64,000 nucleotides of DNA from Sulfolobus sp. S-194 (GTDB taxonomy: Archaea > Thermoproteota > Thermoprotei_A > Sulfolobales > Sulfolobaceae). The number at the start of each line of letters is the position of its first letter. The stretch's first letter is position 1. The position numbers and the translations under genes were made by a program. The notes beneath the pieces were generated by a model. It saw only the letters and a program-made list of their open reading frames with translations. It was not told where the DNA came from and did no database searches. The stretch spans positions 2,692,945 to 2,756,944 of the forward strand of contig NZ_CP035730.1 of assembly GCF_012222305.1 (NCBI RefSeq). The letters run 5' to 3'. Shown here piece after piece: positions 39,464-48,078 of the stretch.

Positions 39464-39962
39464 TAGTAATCCTTTTAACAAATCTACATTTCTGAAGAAG
39501 AAGTAGTTTATTTATGGAAGAAGGTACTACTACTTCATCTACGGTAATAATGGAGTCTATATATTGCTCTATTGTTTGTTGATCAATATCATCTAATATT
39601 AACCTCTTAATATTTCTGAATGATATAGGTTTACCTAATCCTATAATCTCATTCTTTGTTATGCGCAGTTCCTCCAAATCTGATACTATAAATATATTTT
39701 TACCAGCTTCATTATATCCTTCAACAAAGGCTTTTCCAACATTTATTGCCTTCTGGGTAGCATCGTCAATTTTTTCACCGACTTTTCCGGCTAATCCTAA
39801 GAAAGTCATCATTGCTTGATTCATAACTTCACCTACAGTCTTCCCTGAATTTCTCGCTATATTAACCATTCTTTCATATAAATCCCTATTAACTCCTCGT
39901 ATCGTAATAGTTTTTTTGTTTTCATCTTGTTGATTGTTTGACATGTCTAACATGTAATACAT
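39456..39962 (-). CDS. RHH-type regulator with a repeat-like C-terminal domain
   Basis: A 168-residue protein. Residues 17-56 fit a ribbon-helix-helix: strand KTITIRGV, helix RDLYERMVNIARNSG, helix TVGEVMNQAMMTFLG. The C-terminal 80 residues have a leucine/isoleucine-spaced pattern (EELRI, IKRLILDDI, IDSIITVDEVVV) resembling a small beta-solenoid that could sense a signal. Three in-frame ATG codons open it (39962, 39953, 39944), two of them inside ACATGT repeats that recur upstream. The gene may regulate itself. Confidence 0.6.
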   Translation of the reverse strand: MYYMLDMSNNQQDENKKTITIRGVNRDLYERMVNIARNSGKTVGEVMNQAMMTFLGLAGKVGEKIDDATQKAINVGKAFVEGYNEAGKNIFIVSDLEELRITKNEIIGLGKPISFRNIKRLILDDIDQQTIEQYIDSIITVDEVVVPSSINKLLLLQKCRFVKRITTI

Positions 39963-39995
39963 AGTTTACAAATAAAAAGTTTACTCTAAACATGT
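39944..39995 (-). promoter_or_regulatory. Repeated ACATGT sites at the RHH gene front
   Basis: The palindromic hexamer ACATGT occurs at 39944-39949, 39953-39958 and 39990-39995, three times within 52 bases covering the start and the promoter of the RHH gene. RHH proteins commonly bind such short tandem palindromes in their own promoters. Inferred operator; no binding data. Confidence 0.35.
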
Positions 39996-40698
39996 ATAGT
40001 AAGTATAAGATATTTTATAGTGTCATTATTAAGCTGCTTATATTTCTATATTAAAATGGAGTATACAATAACTTTATCTTAGCATCTTCTGTAGCTAGAG
40101 ATAAACTCCGCTAATGAATTTATATACAAATAACGACACTTTTTTTATCTTTTAAATTTTCGTAATATGATAAATATTTTAAGAAAAGTAATTTTAGAGC
40201 AAACTTAGTTTTAACTAAATGTCATAGGGTCATCATTATATTATAAATTCATTAATTGAGGCTAATCTCCAGCAAGAGAAGATACTAAGATAAAGTCCTT
40301 GCACGCCTTATTTTTACTATAGAAATATAAGTAACTTAATGACGATACTATCAGATAAAAATTCCAAAATTTCTATGAGTTAAAATTTTACCGTGAATCT
40401 AAATTGATTTTTTATATTGATTAATAAATATATATTGATATTGATTATGTATAATATATCTATTTCTAAAATCGTTACTGTTGCTTCATCTAAAGTGTAG
40501 GAATACTAAAATATCACGACAGTTACTAAAAACATTGTTACAGAAAGATTTGTTAATAATAAATTCTAGAAGTATTTAAAGAAGAAAGAATGATCTTTGA
40601 TTGTTCTCACATAAGAAATTACATTAAATCTCATAGATATGCGAGAAATATGGATTCATACAAAAAGATTAAAATATGCTGATCGATGATAAATTGTT
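39996..40698. other. Intergenic region, about 700 bp, no gene recognised
   Basis: Very AT-rich with stops in all frames. A stretch at 40404-40446 repeats ATTGAT several times. TTTATATAC at about 40118-40126 followed by a T run at 40141-40148 could mark a short transcript. No tRNA, C/D box set or gene remnant was found. Confidence 0.4.
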
Positions 40699-40974
40699 TT
40701 AAATTTTTAGAGACTGTGGCACCTGGACAGCTAATTTAGATATTATAGCCTTTTTTACTTCATCCTTTTCGAAACCTATGCACTGTATGGCTACCAGTTT
40801 GTTCTTACTCGTATCTATTTCAAGAACACAAACTGAATCATAGTTTAAACAACGAAGAATTACCTTAGTTAGAGTACCAGGCTTAATTTCCACCTTATAC
40901 GTAACTTCTATACCGTGAATTAGTAGTCTAAACTTATCATTATCTATCCATTGTACATCTTTAAACACAATCAC
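40699..40974 (-). CDS. Orphan small protein, third gene of a trio
   Basis: A 91-residue mixed alpha/beta protein. It is strand-rich in the first 60 residues (KFRLLIHGIEVTYKVEI, TKVILRCLN) with three cysteines (RCLN, SVCVLE, IQCIG) and a C-terminal helix. No family is recognised. The four-base overlap with the 104-residue gene (ATGA type) makes co-translation near certain. Confidence 0.55.
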   Translation of the reverse strand: MIVFKDVQWIDNDKFRLLIHGIEVTYKVEIKPGTLTKVILRCLNYDSVCVLEIDTSKNKLVAIQCIGFEKDEVKKAIISKLAVQVPQSLKI

Positions 40975-41285
40975 CTTTCTATCACCACTGTGATATCAGA
41001 CTTATCGCATATTTTCTGGTTCTTAAATAGAGGTTTAAGCTCTTCTTGTAGAGTTTTTGCTATACACTCACAATATTCTCCTCCTTCAATGATCTCGTAC
41101 TCAAAGATGTAACCGGAGAGAAAGGGCGGGGGCTTATAATTTGCTAAATGATCATGAGAGCAATCCACATATAATATTCTATTCTGCGTTCTAATGACCA
41201 CTACTACATCTTTCATGAATGCGTATTTACCCCTAACTTCAGAAGGAAAAATTCTAATAGTTTTGTAAGGTACTTTTATTAACAT
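40971..41285 (-). CDS. Orphan small protein, second gene of a trio
   Basis: A 104-residue protein with four cysteines (VDCSHDH, YCECIAK, KICDKSD) and His residues that could bind a metal. The first half is strand-rich. No family is recognised. It starts six bases after the membrane-protein gene and overlaps the following gene by four bases. Confidence 0.55.
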   Translation of the reverse strand: MLIKVPYKTIRIFPSEVRGKYAFMKDVVVVIRTQNRILYVDCSHDHLANYKPPPFLSGYIFEYEIIEGGEYCECIAKTLQEELKPLFKNQKICDKSDITVVIER

Positions 41286-41291
41286 TATCTA

Positions 41292-41687
41292 TCAACCAAA
41301 TATCTTTTTCTGTATCCTTCTATACAAGTACAATACACCCAATTGTATTATGCATAATCCTATAATGGTTAGGGCCAAATATACTATATACAATGGTAAG
41401 GAAAAGAATGATAGATACAGAGAATATATCACAATTGCTATAACCGATTTTATAATCCCATACATGACCGCGTCTTTCAATTGAGCTATTATCAACCCAA
41501 GAATCACTCCGTTTATGACTGCGGACCATAAGGGAACTGCGAATAATAGCGAAAATATTAAACTACCTTTAGCTAGACCTAAGCTTTCTAATGCGGTATA
41601 GATGGAAGCGGAGAAAAATATGTTTACAAAATAAAGGAGACCGCCAATAAACCTAATAGTACTTAATTGTTTTTCAACCCCTTCCAT
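41292..41687 (-). CDS. Membrane protein, first gene of a trio
   Basis: A 131-residue protein with four predicted membrane helices (about 12-32, 42-68, 74-92, 94-121) and a basic tail (YRRIQKKIFG). An SD-like GGTGA lies about ten bases before the ATG, so unlike many genes here it has a leader. No family is recognised. The three genes look like one operon of a membrane protein with two cysteine-bearing partners. Confidence 0.58.
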   Translation of the reverse strand: MEGVEKQLSTIRFIGGLLYFVNIFFSASIYTALESLGLAKGSLIFSLLFAVPLWSAVINGVILGLIIAQLKDAVMYGIIKSVIAIVIYSLYLSFFSLPLYIVYLALTIIGLCIIQLGVLYLYRRIQKKIFG

Positions 41688-42117
41688 CTAATTCACCACA
41701 AATAATATATAGACATTATACCTTATATATTTATATTAATAAAAGTACAAAAACTTAACAATTAATTAATTAAAACTTTCTAAAAATAAGTTAAAAAATT
41801 ATAAATTAAACTAGATTTGATTAAATTTAAATTTTCAAGGTATTATCTCAATTTTGTAAATATAATACAGAATATAGTTTAACTCTCTACTTAACTTCTA
41901 TCGAAATATGCACCTAAATCCCTTCACTACCAATTCACAGTGACTTAAATCCATTTTATGTCAAATGTTAAAAGTATATTTTCTCTTAATAGGGTTAGAT
42001 ATCACTTCACAATAAGGGAAAGTGATTTATAGAAAAAGATAGTAAACAACTTGTTTTAGAACCTGTACTTAGCCTTATGATCAATTTGTGTACTTGATGA
42101 AAAACAGTAAAGGAATT
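41688..42117. other. Intergenic region, 430 bp, no gene recognised
   Basis: AT-rich. The part next to 41688 contains the TATA-like AATATATAAGG (minus strand) and SD of the orphan trio. Nothing else recognisable lies before the channel gene, whose 3' end faces this region. Confidence 0.4.
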
Positions 42118-43128
42118 TCACTCAACTAATTTACTAATATCCTTAAATTTTAGTGGATTTCCAAGAACAAATAATATTTCTCCTGGCTTTACTTCTGTTT
42201 CTTTAGAAAAGTAAGGATCTAGCTTTCCATCATGAAGTATTGCTATGGGTATTGTGCCTTCTGGAAGTTCGCTTAGCTTAAAGTTTTTCTTTACTTCAAA
42301 AACTCCGATTGAATAATCCCTATCGCTTGATGGGTAGACGATTCCTGCAAAGTTCTTTGAGATAGCTGCTGATGCCATAATCCTACCCATAAATTCTTCA
42401 AAAGGAATTACAATATCTGCTCCTGCTGTTTTAAATACGTCAATTAATGATGAGTCCTTTATCATCGTTACAATTGTTAATGGTGGGTTTAGCTTTTGGA
42501 CTTTTAGTGTAATTAATAGTGTTTGCGAATCATCTTCCATAGCTATTATTGCCGAGTTAGCGTTTTTTATTCCAGCAGAAAGTAAGTTATTTTCATCATT
42601 AGGATCACCAAAGATTACTTTATCACTCTTCAATTCGTCATAAAGCTTTTTGGAATTAGTAACCACTACGTAGTCTTTCCCTAATATTTCAAGCCTTTTA
42701 ACCGCAGATAAAATACTTTCTGTGTTACCAATTAATACAATATGACCCTTCATAAGCTTACCTCTCCACCTTGCTCTAGCATCTATCCAAGTATTCCTAT
42801 TTAATATTGTAGATATTAAAGATTGGGCCATACTAGCAAATAATCCTACAGTAAACAAGATCATTACTGTAAGAAACAACTTCTCTTGAGAGGGCATTTG
42901 ATATATATCTGGTGCATAAAGTCCTACTGTTGTAATAACATTTACTGCAGCATATATTGCTGAAATCCAATCTAGGCCTTGATAATATACAAAAACTAGT
43001 GCTATAGTATAAACAACTATACTAAGTAAAACTAGTTGAACGTAAATCCTTCTTAAAACGGAATAGGGTGCTGCAATTGTTTCTAAAATTCTAATGATGT
43101 ATTTATTCCAAATCCTTATCTTATCCAC
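42118..43128 (-). CDS. RCK-type potassium channel with an unusual filter
   Basis: A 336-residue protein with two membrane helices (about 27-48 and 84-107), a pore loop, then an RCK/TrkA-N domain (about 128-245) and a TrkA-C domain (about 255-336). The filter is TTVGLYAP (residues 66-73) where channels normally read TVGYGD, so only TVG is kept. The Rossmann loop reads HIVLIGNTES, without the full GxGxxG. Either selectivity differs, or it is a Sulfolobales-specific variant. It is transcribed divergently from the MFS gene at 43243. Confidence 0.78.
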   Translation of the reverse strand: MDKIRIWNKYIIRILETIAAPYSVLRRIYVQLVLLSIVVYTIALVFVYYQGLDWISAIYAAVNVITTVGLYAPDIYQMPSQEKLFLTVMILFTVGLFASMAQSLISTILNRNTWIDARARWRGKLMKGHIVLIGNTESILSAVKRLEILGKDYVVVTNSKKLYDELKSDKVIFGDPNDENNLLSAGIKNANSAIIAMEDDSQTLLITLKVQKLNPPLTIVTMIKDSSLIDVFKTAGADIVIPFEEFMGRIMASAAISKNFAGIVYPSSDRDYSIGVFEVKKNFKLSELPEGTIPIAILHDGKLDPYFSKETEVKPGEILFVLGNPLKFKDISKLVE

Positions 43129-43211
43129 AATTTTAAATTATAGTTTAGAATAATAAGACTAATGTTAGAGCTGTTAAAACTATAATTACAAAAATTCAAA
43201 GTTGCTTAAAG

Positions 43212-43220
43212 CTTATATAT
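43212..43220 (+). promoter_or_regulatory. TATA box of the 43243 MFS gene
   Basis: CTTATATAT lies about 31 bases before the ATG, consistent with leaderless or near-leaderless transcription. Confidence 0.45.
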
Positions 43221-43242
43221 TCTTAAAAAGTATAAATTTCTG

Positions 43243-44664
43243 ATGTCAGACAAGCCTACAAAAGAACAAATCTATAAAAAAGTGGCTGAGTTGACTGCAA
43301 GAATTGATAGATTACCTACAATGGTTTTACCAATATCGGTAATTCTTGCATTAGCATTTGGATACTTTATAGCATTATACGATGTAATAGATATTGGTAT
43401 TGCCTTCTCTGGAACATCACTACCATATACTGGCTTAACTTCAACTCAAGCTTCTATTGTAGTCTCTATGGGATTAGCTGGCTATATACCTGGAGCAATA
43501 CTTCTGGGATTTTTTGCTGATAAGTACGGTAGGAAACCAATGTTAATGTTTACTGCATTACTAACAGCTATAGGTAGCTTAGGAAACGCATTATCATTTA
43601 ATTTCCCAATGTTTATAGTCTTTAGATTTATAACCGGTATGGGAATTGGCGGTGATTTAATATTAGTACCAACTTACATAGTAGAAATGGTCCCAGCAGT
43701 AAAAAGAGGACAGTATTTTAACCTAGTTTATATTGCTGGATGGGCTGGTTTAGGATTAGGACCGTTTCTAGCCTCAGTAATTGACTTATTAAACCCAGCA
43801 ATTGGTTGGAGGGTAATATTCTTAATTGGTGCTACTTTAGCATTTATAGTATTGATAATAAGGTCTCACGCTAGCGAAACTGTAAGAATGTTAGCGTTAA
43901 AAGGAAAACTTGATGAAGCTGAAAAAATTGTAGCTGAAATGGAAGAGAAAGCAATACAGAAAACAGGTATGCCATTACCTCCTTATAATCCCTTAAATTA
44001 TAAGGTTGAGGAGAAAAATCCCTTTAGTGTATTTAAGAACAAGAAGTACGCAATAAGGATAATTTCTGTGATGTTGTCTATCTTCTTCTTCTATTTTGGA
44101 GAATATCCATACTTAACAGAATTCTTGTTATGGGCTGGAGGATTATCAAATCTTACAAAGGCCCAGATTAACGAGTTAACGTTTTTATATGGTTTGGCTG
44201 GTGTTGCAACATTTTTAGGGGCTATAGCATTAAGATATATAGTTGAAAAAGTAAGGAGAGCTATTTTAACTACTTTAGCATATTTTGTCGGAATGCTGTT
44301 AGGAGTACTAATTGCTACCATAGGCACTATTAATTATAATGTGCCTTTAGCATTTGTCGGAATGCTATTGACAAACTTTATTGGTGTAGGATGGAGTAAT
44401 CAGTTAAATTACTTAAATGGAACCGAAAATGTGCCTACATATGCTAGAGCAACATCATTTGCTTTCAGTGATGGTGCTGCTCATTTAGGAGCTGCAATAT
44501 CAACAGCAATAATATTACCAATTATAAGCAGTATAGGTGCCCTACCAACTTGGGTATTATTCCAAGTACCAATGGTCATTATGGGGATTGTGTTAATCTT
44601 TGTATTACCTAATACAATTGGTCAAAGTTTAGAGAAAATAAATGAAGCTGAAGCAGGGGCTTAA
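43243..44664 (+). CDS. MFS transporter, sugar/organic solute type
   Basis: A 473-residue, 12-helix carrier. Motif A is GFFADKYGRKPM (89-100). RFITGMGIGGDLILVPTYIVE (about 129-149) and RGQYF after helix 4 fit the sugar-porter and SV2-like groups, and the extended central loop (about 210-265) is rich in Lys and Glu. Substrate unknown. Its stop overlaps the convergent 82-residue gene by four bases. Confidence 0.78.
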   Translation: MSDKPTKEQIYKKVAELTARIDRLPTMVLPISVILALAFGYFIALYDVIDIGIAFSGTSLPYTGLTSTQASIVVSMGLAGYIPGAILLGFFADKYGRKPMLMFTALLTAIGSLGNALSFNFPMFIVFRFITGMGIGGDLILVPTYIVEMVPAVKRGQYFNLVYIAGWAGLGLGPFLASVIDLLNPAIGWRVIFLIGATLAFIVLIIRSHASETVRMLALKGKLDEAEKIVAEMEEKAIQKTGMPLPPYNPLNYKVEEKNPFSVFKNKKYAIRIISVMLSIFFFYFGEYPYLTEFLLWAGGLSNLTKAQINELTFLYGLAGVATFLGAIALRYIVEKVRRAILTTLAYFVGMLLGVLIATIGTINYNVPLAFVGMLLTNFIGVGWSNQLNYLNGTENVPTYARATSFAFSDGAAHLGAAISTAIILPIISSIGALPTWVLFQVPMVIMGIVLIFVLPNTIGQSLEKINEAEAGA

Positions 44665-44909
44665 ATCCTAAGACATTCTTTAATTTTTTCTATTAGTATT
44701 TCTGCGTCGTCTTTTTCTATGTGGACGAAATATCTCCAACTTTCGTCATTAAGAGAAGGAAAGTTCAAAATAATATTAGATATTGCTTTGCATTCTTCTG
44801 TATTTTCTACCTTATCTGGATTATTCTTCAAAAACTGTTTAATAAAATTTATAGCAGTTAAAGGTTTTCCCATTCTAACTAGATTTAATGCATATTTAAT
44901 TTCCTCCAT
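44661..44909 (-). CDS. Small helical protein, unknown function
   Basis: An 82-residue helical protein with a TPR-like first pair (ALNLVRMGKPLTAINFIKQF, about 8-27) and two cysteines (ECKAI, KECLRI). No family is certain. It begins within the 3' end of the amino-acid permease gene (25-base overlap) and could be its small partner. Confidence 0.5.
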   Translation of the reverse strand: MEEIKYALNLVRMGKPLTAINFIKQFLKNNPDKVENTEECKAISNIILNFPSLNDESWRYFVHIEKDDAEILIEKIKECLRI

Positions 44910-46201
44910 TCTAATCCCCAGCTTATAATTCCTATTATTACACCTCCAATTAATGAAAGTATTCCAACTAATGTTGTTAAACCAGAGTACGGCACTATAT
45001 TTGAGTAAACACCGTATCCCATTAAAATAACTGCTGAAAATGATAACAAGATATGATATAGCCTAAATCCTATCATTTTCCTTGAAAATAGTGGGAATAA
45101 AGCAGACACTATTACATGTGAACCGTACAAAGTAACTAGAGAGGCTTCTGTAGTTAGTGAGTATACTAGGGAGTACTCACCAGTAATCCCAGCTATCAAA
45201 TTGATTAAAAGAAAGAACAAAGCTACTGCTAAAATCGATTTCAACATATCTTTTCTAAGTAAGCTGTAAGTTAATCTGGATAAAGCTACATAAGCGGCAG
45301 TCACAGAACCAATTAAGCTGTTTATAGTAAAGATAAATATCAATAATGCCATACTATTTCCCATAAGCTTTTGTGCAATATAGTATGCAGGGTACTGAGT
45401 GACATTTAGTAAGTTTTCCATACCAGAATTTGAATATCCGGCGAATGCGATTTCAAAATATGAGGCAAAAAGTACTGAGATTGATGCTATCCAATAAGCA
45501 TAAAGATAGGATTTTGCTACTGTTTTTCCTTTTCCTATAGCCTCATAACCTAGAAAGAACGAGGCACCACCACCTGCAAGTGTAAAACCTACTGCTAAAG
45601 CCCCAGAAAAGAAATCTGATACTGGTACTGAAATCTTTAAGGGATTCAAAGAGAACCCTGTAATAGATATTACTTTTATTCCTAAGATAAATATTAAGAT
45701 TACTTCAATAGTTGAAGTTAAAAGTGCATAAAAAAGTGGTGGTCTTATTCCGCTTAAAAGTAAAAGAGTTAGAACTATAGGAATTAATATTTCTATGAGA
45801 GTGACCATAACAGGTGGGAAAGAAAATTCAGAAGTTATTACTATTCCGGTAAGGTAAGTTGTAGCTGAAGGTAAATATATAGCGTAGCTTATCCAGTACA
45901 GCCAGCCAGCGATTTTCCCCAAAAGTTCACCACCACTCCTTCTAGCAAATTCATATATACCTCCAGTTGAAGCAATTACTTTTGAGTACTCATATCCAAT
46001 TAATACCCACAAAAAGTAGATTAGCACACCAAAAATCCCAGCTATAAATGTCGAGGACAAGGAGTATTGGAGAGCGTATGTTAAATATGCTGAGGCAGAA
46101 CCTAAAGGGGCTATGGAACTTAAAGATTGCGCATAAATAAGATATCTTGGTATCGTATTTTCTTTTGGCTCTAATTTCTTGGATAAGTTAACCATACGCA
46201 T
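44885..46201 (-). CDS. APC-family amino acid permease
   Basis: A 438-residue carrier with about 12 membrane segments and the APC fold. The first segment region SLSSIAPLGSASAYLTYAL (about 29-47) carries the unwound-helix glycines typical of these permeases, and the GGIYEFARRSGGELLGKIAGW segment (starting about 79) is the conserved helix 2-3 loop. It imports or exchanges an amino acid or polyamine; the substrate is not readable. It diverges from the small acidic-protein gene at 46234. Confidence 0.82.
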   Translation of the reverse strand: MRMVNLSKKLEPKENTIPRYLIYAQSLSSIAPLGSASAYLTYALQYSLSSTFIAGIFGVLIYFLWVLIGYEYSKVIASTGGIYEFARRSGGELLGKIAGWLYWISYAIYLPSATTYLTGIVITSEFSFPPVMVTLIEILIPIVLTLLLLSGIRPPLFYALLTSTIEVILIFILGIKVISITGFSLNPLKISVPVSDFFSGALAVGFTLAGGGASFFLGYEAIGKGKTVAKSYLYAYWIASISVLFASYFEIAFAGYSNSGMENLLNVTQYPAYYIAQKLMGNSMALLIFIFTINSLIGSVTAAYVALSRLTYSLLRKDMLKSILAVALFFLLINLIAGITGEYSLVYSLTTEASLVTLYGSHVIVSALFPLFSRKMIGFRLYHILLSFSAVILMGYGVYSNIVPYSGLTTLVGILSLIGGVIIGIISWGLEWRKLNMH

Positions 46202-46233
46202 AATTTAAATAAGACTAATTTAATTTTTTTCTG

Positions 46234-46428
46234 ATGGATAAGGAAAAGATAAAAAACATGTTAGAAGAACTTAAAGACGAGATAGATTCAGTTTCTTCTG
46301 AAATAGATGACTTATTGGATAATATAGATGATTTAAGCGAAGATGAATTAAAAAACAAGATAAATGATATTGTAGATTCAATTGCAGACTTAAAGGATGA
46401 TGCTAGAGATTTACAGAAATCACTCTAA
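46234..46428 (+). CDS. Small acidic coiled-coil protein
   Basis: A 64-residue protein, almost entirely charged, with heptads of Leu/Ile and many Asp/Glu (DEIDSVSSEIDDLLDNIDDL). One continuous coiled coil is predicted from about residue 5 to 62. TATA ATTTAAATA (about 46204-46212) lies about 25 bases upstream. It is likely an oligomerising partner protein or cap; no family is certain. Confidence 0.6.
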   Translation: MDKEKIKNMLEELKDEIDSVSSEIDDLLDNIDDLSEDELKNKINDIVDSIADLKDDARDLQKSL

Positions 46429-46491
46429 TTTTTTATCATACCGTATTATTTTAAAGATAAATTTAAATTTGTGAAGTTTAATAATTAATTC

Positions 46492-46689
46492 ATGCTTATT
46501 ACACCTGAATTAGCAGTAAGGATAATACTTACTTTAATAGGTATTATTACTGGTTTTTATGGTATAATGCATATTCTATTTTATAAATTACAACTTCCAG
46601 GCTTTGAAGGGAAATGGGTTATGAACATGTCTGCGACATTATTAACGATTTCTGTAGTGTTAATTGTATTAGCCTATACCTTTATTTAG
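46492..46689 (+). CDS. Small two-helix membrane protein
   Basis: A 65-residue protein with helices at about 8-29 and 44-64 and a Phe/Gly loop (LPGFEGKW). A TATA-like AATTTAAATTT lies 30-35 bases upstream, giving its own promoter. No family is recognised. Confidence 0.55.
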   Translation: MLITPELAVRIILTLIGIITGFYGIMHILFYKLQLPGFEGKWVMNMSATLLTISVVLIVLAYTFI

Positions 46690-46711
46690 TCTCTTTTAAC
46701 AACTTTGTAAA

Positions 46712-47350
46712 ATGATAAGAATTGGAAAAATAGGAAAAGATGAAGAAGAGTACTATTTTGCTTTTGATAACGGAAAATGGAGGCAAATTAAAGTCAAAAA
46801 TAAGATATGGCGTTCTGTTAAGGGTTTAAAATATATTGAGGGAGAAATAGATGAACAAGATGAGACTATTATAAAGAAGATATATAAGAATAAGGAGAGA
46901 ACTTTCGTAAATTATTATGTGGTTTGTAAAGGTGATTTGAAAGAATTAGACTTGAAGTGCGAAGAAAAAGATAAGATCTTAAATAAAATTCTTTATATTT
47001 GTGACTATGAAAATAAGATAAAACTTTATCAATATGAGGGAAACCTTTTTGATGATAAATTGCAACTACAGAACTATATTTATAATAAATTGAAAAAAGA
47101 TTTTGATAACGAACTTATAAAGATAGAAGGAAAAGTTAAAGTTGAGACCGATAAAGCTTGCTTATTCCTATCAAATGGAATAGAAGTTTGGATCCCTAAG
47201 AGTATTTGTTCCTTAGGAGAGAGTTATGTTGAAGTACCACTTTGGTTCGCAAGGAGCAGAGGATTAATTAGTGAAAAAGAATATAATCAGATAATTAATG
47301 ACAAAATGAAAAAATATGAAAATGAGTTAAGCAAAATTGTCTTTATTTAA
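46712..47350 (+). CDS. Lysine-rich protein, unknown function
   Basis: A 212-residue soluble protein unusually rich in Lys, Glu, Asn and Ile. The N-terminal half looks beta-rich (YYFAFDNGKWRQIKVKNKIW) with cysteines in VCKGD, LKCEEK, YICDYE, ACLFL and SICSLG. The latter half resembles a beta-barrel (KIEGKVKVETDKACLFLSNG), possibly OB-like, which is only a fold guess. Its end overlaps the convergent ferritin-like gene by eight bases. Confidence 0.5.
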   Translation: MIRIGKIGKDEEEYYFAFDNGKWRQIKVKNKIWRSVKGLKYIEGEIDEQDETIIKKIYKNKERTFVNYYVVCKGDLKELDLKCEEKDKILNKILYICDYENKIKLYQYEGNLFDDKLQLQNYIYNKLKKDFDNELIKIEGKVKVETDKACLFLSNGIEVWIPKSICSLGESYVEVPLWFARSRGLISEKEYNQIINDKMKKYENELSKIVFI

Positions 47351-47684
47351 TAAAATGATGCTTCTCGTCTTCCACTATTTTAGCCATTTCTCCGTTTATT
47401 TCGAAGTTTTTATAGTAAAAATCTAGAGCTTGAGACTCTATTTTATTAACTACTTTTCGTATTATAGGCATACCCATTATTCCAACTAATATTCCTACTA
47501 GAAAGAGAGTATAATAGACTGGTTTTTCTAACAAACTCCTTCTGAACCTCTTAAAATATTCCCAATGTGAAAGTTCATTTTCATACGCTATATGAAATCT
47601 GTCCTCTTTTCTAATTAAGTAAATTCCCTTTGCTAGACCAGTAGCTCCAGACTCACCTAATAACGCAAATAAGTATTTATCCAT
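47343..47684 (-). CDS. Compact ferritin-like (COQ7/rubrerythrin-fold) protein
   Basis: Only 113 residues, yet with the four-helix diiron pattern: Glu11 in GESGATGLAKGIY, Glu37-x2-His40 in ENELSHWEYF, Glu83 in NKIESQALDFYY, and Glu107-x2-His110 in EDEKHHF. The repeated Glu and Glu-x2-His order is that of ferritin-like carboxylate-bridged diiron proteins such as demethoxyubiquinone hydroxylase (COQ7). The segment between helices 2 and 3 (about 56-75) is hydrophobic enough to enter the membrane. A role on quinones or in iron/peroxide handling is plausible. Known COQ7 is 40-60 residues longer. Confidence 0.62.
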   Translation of the reverse strand: MDKYLFALLGESGATGLAKGIYLIRKEDRFHIAYENELSHWEYFKRFRRSLLEKPVYYTLFLVGILVGIMGMPIIRKVVNKIESQALDFYYKNFEINGEMAKIVEDEKHHFIK

Positions 47685-47852
47685 AAGAGGTTAATAGATA
47701 AGGGATAATAAAAAGGATTGTAAATATTTTTATTTCATAGTATATTAAGGGACAAATAAAAGACTAAAGGAGTCTAATAAAATTCCTATGAGTTACGCAA
47801 AAACATGGAGGAGTTTTCGAATAGTTTAGTAAGTTTAAGGAAGAGGTAAATA

Positions 47853-48078
47853 AAGATTTGCAGGACTTCAATTATGTTTAACTCATTTTAGTATAGAACA
47901 TAATACGGAGAAAACCACGTTAGAATTCATAAGGAAGAGTTTAACACTTAGTGGTATTGATACTTCAGATATTAGGCATGGATTTGTAGAAAGCAAAAAT
48001 AGAGGGAGAAAGTATTTCTATGAGAGTGACGGTTATATTTAGAATATCGAGAATATTCTATTACCAATAAAATCATAA
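47853..48078 (+). pseudogene. Decayed coding remnant
   Basis: A frame with clear protein-like composition lacks a start and is broken. From about 47853 it reads without stop to TAG 48040, including HNTEKTTLEFIRKS, GIDTSDIRHG and GRKYFYESDGY. After that stop the same frame continues NIENILLPIKS to TAA 48076. Upstream, related-looking coding (SKFKEEVNKDLQDF) sits in another frame from about 47829. At least one stop and one shift have destroyed the gene. I do not recognise the parent family. Confidence 0.4.

Noticed and set aside
39996-40698. Possible replication origin in the AT-rich stretch
   Set aside because: No Cdc6/Orc1 gene nearby and no recognisable origin-recognition repeats.
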